A stretch of 64,000 nt of DNA. It comes from Bagarius yarrelli (taxonomy: Eukaryota > Chordata > Actinopteri > Siluriformes > Sisoridae). The stretch's first letter is position 1, and each line of letters starts with the position of its first letter. The notes under the pieces are model-generated. The model was not told the DNA's origin. It made no database searches and saw only the letters and a program-made list of their open reading frames with translations. Below, piece by piece: positions 59,360 through 64,000 of the stretch. The position numbers and the translations under genes were made by a program. Where the stretch lies: the NCBI GenBank assembly GCA_005784505.1, contig VCAZ01000008.1, positions 3,083,763 to 3,147,762 on the forward strand, given 5' to 3'.

Positions 59360-62300
59360 AAAATAATTTGACTTGTATTATTTCTTTTTGCAAAGACCAT
59401 AATACAACTAACTATAAATCAATACTTCTACTAGGTTAGATTATCAAAAGTATATATATTGCGATAATTAGTGGTATTAATATTTTTACAGAGCCTTACT
59501 TTAAGACCTAGTATGATACTTCATGCCCTTGCTAATAACCAGTGACAAGACAAGACTGTTGTCCCCCTACTGAGAATATTGTGGCACAAGAGCAGGACCC
59601 TGTGACAAGAGTCTTAACCTAATGGATTGTCCTAATGGATAGAACCAGTTTTAGGTATATTTGAGTTTTTTGAATTCATCTCTGTGGCTAGTCTTACTAT
59701 GACCGTTAGAAACCCTGTGACAGTAGATGATATGGAAAAAACATTATACAAGCTTGAAGTTGTATAGCGGTCCTTTTCAATACTTTAGGCAGATCAGGGG
59801 TCGTGCTTTTGTACTAAAAAAGTCTGATGGTGACACATCCCTTTGTTTTTGTTGTTGTTGTTATAATTCCGACAGCTGTAGGTTGTATTATATTGTTGCT
59901 TTTCTCATGGTACACTGAACATAAGCTTTTTACTTTCCAAAAATAAAACAGTTGGAGTAGTAATTTAATACATCCAAGTCTAATGTCCAGGAAAAGAGTG
60001 GAACTTTCTATTAAAGTAAGAGGACAGTCCTTGCCCCTCAAGATGAAGTTTAGTTACCCCAGGATTTATGTGGGATTTTATTTTCGAGTAAAGGATGAAG
60101 AAATTGGGTGAGATTTAAAAATAGATCAAATTACAATTGATGTACCAGTTTGTAGTGTTAACCCAGGAGCTCAGTACTCTGGCAAAGTTCTTTGATTACT
60201 AGTCAATCTTTATCCCTATACTGACCCACTGCATGGTAATGACATGGGACGTGGAAAGTGACAAAATTAATAGGTCATGGTGGTAAAAATGATGTTTCTA
60301 GAAAACTGCTCAATCTCTATCATAGAATGAGGAGCTCACTTTATAAGAAAGTCCCCTAGACAGCTCAGCAGATCAGATTATATTTCATAGTTAGCTTTGG
60401 AAATTCTGGTGATCCCTAGAAAACAACTGGAAAATTTTATACTTTTTGTTTTCAAGGTTACGGCGTTCCCTAACAAACACACATACCTAAAACTCACACA
60501 CCTCAAGCTTCTGAAGCCCTCCTGCTGCTCTACCCGGTAATTCTACCCAGTGTAATAGGTCTGATGGGCTTTACATTACATTACCCACAATAATTAACTA
60601 AAAGTTAAACAAAAGGAACCAAATTTGTTCAGTGCGAATCACAAGCTTTGTTTTTTAAACTCTTCTTTATCACGTTTTTCAATATATTTCCCTTTTTTTA
60701 ATGTACGAGTTTGTTTATCTTTGTAGTCCTGTTTCTATAAAGCACTTCGTATTGATGCTGATCTTTATAGAAGTAAGGTTGCTTGTGGAAGCTTTAGATA
60801 GTTAAATGGTTATATATTTCTGAAATGGCTTCACTTGTAAGGTTCTTTGAAAGGCTATTCTGTAGGGATCAAAATACCTCATAGGCAGACATTCTCATCA
60901 CAGTGGGTATGTGTGTTGGTACGTATGAAGGTGTGTGTTTTTACACCAATGTGTGTGTGCCCTTGAAGTGAGTGTGTATTGCCATGAACCTGCAGCACAC
61001 TGCAGTTGTGGATGACGGTGTTTGCTCAAATCAGCATTTTCTGACAGTTGTATCACTCTCACTAAAGAGCAGGAAGGGGGAGAAAAAGTAATATACTACC
61101 TCTTTGAGACATCCACACACTCTTACTCGTGTACAATCAACACATAAATAGTATATACACATAAGGGACAATGGGGTAAGACAAGCCATTAATTATTTTT
61201 TTTTAGCATTTTAACACGTCTGCGATTTTTTTTGTCTCATGATTCTTACACCAAACAAAAAGGTTTGTCTTGTGGCAAAACTTATTCCATCTATAGGGTA
61301 AGTTAGGCCGAAAAATTCAAATAAAACCTTTTTATTTTATTTTCTCTTTTATTCAAGGAAAACAGCTAAATTTGACTTAGAACTAACCAAATACAGCAAA
61401 GGCATTTTAAAGATCACACAAGATACATAGACTTTCAGCATATCCGATTTGTAGCCTGTTAAAACAAAAGCATTTAAAATTTTTAATAAAGCTCTTTATT
61501 TTTGCTATTTATTGTTTCAGTTACAAGGATATACCAGTTGCTTCTTACTCCTTGCTGTCACACCCACAGAGAAATGTTTCATAGTTTATAAAGGGGCCAA
61601 ATGAGGTGTAATTTATCTGAATATTGTTCTTTTTCATATTTTCTGTTCATCATCTAACATCTGGAAAATAGCATTTATTAGAGGAAAAAGAAAACTTATT
61701 TTTTTGCCACATGCCACCTCCACAGACTATGAGGAAAGGTTCCCTCTTCCTATAAATGCTGTCACGTGATTAATTTCTTCTACTCTTTCCTAGAAACCAG
61801 AAATGGCTCATCTTACCCTGATGCTCAACTTACCAAGTTCTTCCCTACACACCGGGGGCTAACGTTACAATAAAATTAAAAAAAGCAAACATGCAAATAA
61901 GCACTCTCTGTGCTTGGGGTGCTAATCAGAGCTAATGCACACCTCGGCATGTCTTGTAGCATGTACAATACAGGTTAACTTCCAATTCTTTTGTCTTTAA
62001 CAGTTCTGTAATGAACTGTTCTGTAATGACTGACAACATCGAATTTGAAGCCAAGTTATTGCTGGTAAAGTACTGTATATAAAAGTTTCTTTTGATAATT
62101 GTGTAATCCCCGGATTGCTCTCTCTCATTCTAGCTTAAGTGTCACATCTTGCACTTCCTTAGCAAAGCCCTTAATTTGATTTCAGTTCACCAAGATACTT
62201 CCATAATATGCTTATATTGAAGCTCTCTAAAAGCTCTCTTATTTTTTTTCTCTGCAGGAAAACCAGCACTAAAGTGTGGGCTAGAGATACAGACACCCGG

Positions 62301-62704
62301 ACCAACTGTATTCCTGGTGTGCCAAATATTTTTGTCCTATCATAAATGGCTAATGTTTGTTCGTATCATATTTCAAGGTCGTTGTTGCACTTCTTAGATG
62401 CCGGAGTTGTGGAATAGCTTTAAAAGCCTAAAGGTACCTAAAGGTAGGATAAGTGCTATGGGTTTTGTAACCCCACTGATACTTCTGCTCTTCACTTGGT
62501 AAAAGTCATCATTTTATTGCAGCATTGGTGCAATAACTGGTTTGGCTGGGCAACCACACAAGAATAATCTCCTACAAAAAGATGCAGAGCAAAAAGCTTA
62601 TCATGTATCCATTAAAGTACAGTAAATTTTACTAGCTTTGCATAGCCCAGTTTAGAAAGTTGGGATTACAAAGTCTTAATCATATGAGACATTGGAGTGT
62701 TTAT

Positions 62705-62889
62705 TTACATTTACATTTCTGCCATTTTGCAGACGCCCCTATCCAGAGCACTTACATTTATTTTTTTGTCACACTACACAGTTGAAAGTTAGGGGCCATG
62801 CTCAGGAGCCCACTAATGGCAGCTTGAATTAAAGTTATGATCTACTGATTAGCAGTTCAACACCTTAACCTCTAAGATAACACTTCCCC
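62705..62889 (-). mobile_element. tRNA-derived SINE, diverged copy
   Basis: Reverse copy with CATTTTGCAGACGCCCCTAT tail, GGCCATGCTCAGGAGCCC core and AACACCTTAACCTCTAAG head. Confidence 0.65.
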
Positions 62890-64000
62890 AACCAAGCCTA
62901 TTAACATATTTTGTTTTTTGATCCAAGCCCTTTTGTATGTTCTATAAACGTAAAAATCATTTTTAAAAATGCTGTGTTTTTTTTGAGTTGCTTGGAAGTT
63001 AAATATGCTGGTAGTTTGTTATGCTAACTATGTTAGGTACTGACATTTTTACACTTTTTTATTATTGTCACACATAACATTACAACATGGTAAAATAATT
63101 TTCTTTGCTTCGGAGGCTGGAGTCAGAGTGCGGGTCAGCCATGCTACAATGCCCAATGCCCCTAAATCATGGAGGTCAGGGTCATGGTCATAAGGATTTG
63201 TTGATAACAGAAATAATTTATGGTGGAGGGTTGAGGGCCTGTGTTCACCAGTGGCAGTTTGGTGATTTGTACCATATTATAAAACAATATTTTTTATTTC
63301 AATAGCCAGATCCATATTTCTTTTTTTGATGGAGTCTATCCTAGCGAGGGCATTAGAGGGAATCCATAAGGGTTCTAATATGCAGAATGCAGTGTATCCA
63401 GTATAACATTTTTCTACTGCAGGATAGAATGTCAATTCTGCCCTATGCAGAATTAAGTTGAGTGGTCAACCAAAGCAAGCATGCAATCAATCAACCAATC
63501 AAGCGCTGCAACACCCAATGCTCAGAAGTTTCAAATAGTAATAAGCTAACAATTTGCCCTTTAGTTTAGTGAAGTAAAAACACGTCTGTAAATACTGGCA
63601 GCTAACAATAATGTATTTGCACAGAGAACTCTCTCTAAGAAAAGTGAAATATATAACTCTTTAACATTTAACCTATTAGAACAAATTCAAATCTTTTGTA
63701 TTAAAACAGATGGTTAAAAATAACAACAAACACAGATTAAATTATTGTCCCAGCGTAGCTGATCGCCGGTTTGACCAGAAAACAAACTTAACGTTGCTTA
63801 AAAAATAAGATTATAAATAACATAAAGCAGCTTTAACTTCAACATAGATGTTATATTACAGAGATTAATTTTTAACATTACACCAACATTTCACCTTGTC
63901 TGAGGGGGTAAGTGATAAGGGAGTTAGAGCTTACAGTTTGTCTGGTGGTTGTCATTCACACAATGAGGAATAACAAAATCTAGGTCACATTCAGGTCACA

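Larger units (their letters stand above)
57528..64000. other. Large 5' intron of nrg2, running off the window
   Basis: At least 6.5 kb of intron. It contains two minus-orientation SINEs (59181, 62705) and otherwise AT-rich sequence. No Ig-preceding or signal-bearing neuregulin exon was recognised, so the 5' exons are probably beyond the right edge. Confidence 0.5.

Noticed and set aside
61140..61330. Segment with GGGGTAAGACAAGCC and GGGTAAGTTAGGCC
   Set aside because: Suggests a transposon end, but no terminal structure or second copy was found in the window.
1..64000. CRISPR arrays, operons, prophage or bacterial defence systems
   Set aside because: The sequence is vertebrate nuclear DNA with intron-split genes; nothing of this kind is present.

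Overview
The window is vertebrate nuclear DNA, almost certainly from a teleost fish. The genes are split by GT-AG introns and encode vertebrate-specific families: kindlin, cathepsin F, neuregulin and a GT31 glycosyltransferase. The non-coding DNA is AT-rich and full of CA/GA/AT microsatellites. It also holds fish-type mobile elements: tRNA-derived SINEs with a conserved 3' tail, DANA/Mermaid-like SINEs, a decayed Tc1/mariner element and a 5'-truncated LINE. A catfish or other otophysan is plausible, but the window does not prove it.

Layout. The left 25 kb is gene-dense. The 3' half of a kindlin gene (fermt3, + strand, 61-4052) enters from the left edge and converges on a complete tRNA 2'-phosphotransferase gene (trpt1, - strand, 4997-7770). 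After 1.9 kb comes a complete 14-exon cathepsin F gene (ctsf, +, 9673-19384). It is followed by eif1ad (+, 21718-23222), whose promoter carries a CRE and two E-boxes. eif1ad converges on an intronless-CDS beta-1,3-N-acetylglucosaminyltransferase resembling B3GNT2 (-, 24049-25389). The stretch 25.4-31.25 kb is intergenic and repeat-rich, with the Tc1 remnant, a SINE, the LINE tail and microsatellites. From 31255 to the right edge lies the 3' part of a large neuregulin gene (nrg2, -). Ten exons are recognisable: two for the Ig domain, two for the EGF domain, a 24-nt juxtamembrane microexon, the transmembrane exon and four cytoplasmic exons. Its introns are long, and its 5' exons lie beyond 64000.

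The genes form no pathway or operon; they are ordinary neighbours. FERMT3, TRPT1, EIF1AD and CTSF are all on human 11q13, so the left part is a conserved synteny block. Human NRG2 is on 5q31, so the junction with nrg2 is the less expected part of the order.

I found no exotic new system. The points most worth checking are: a duplicated intron 3' end inside ctsf; a candidate 15-nt in-frame microexon between the Ig and EGF exons of nrg2; a GC-AG intron in eif1ad; a polypyrimidine microsatellite of about 310 bp abutting a ctsf splice acceptor; a convergent pair of consensus CTCF motifs around the 5' half of ctsf; and several repeat relationships, including one SINE inserted into another.
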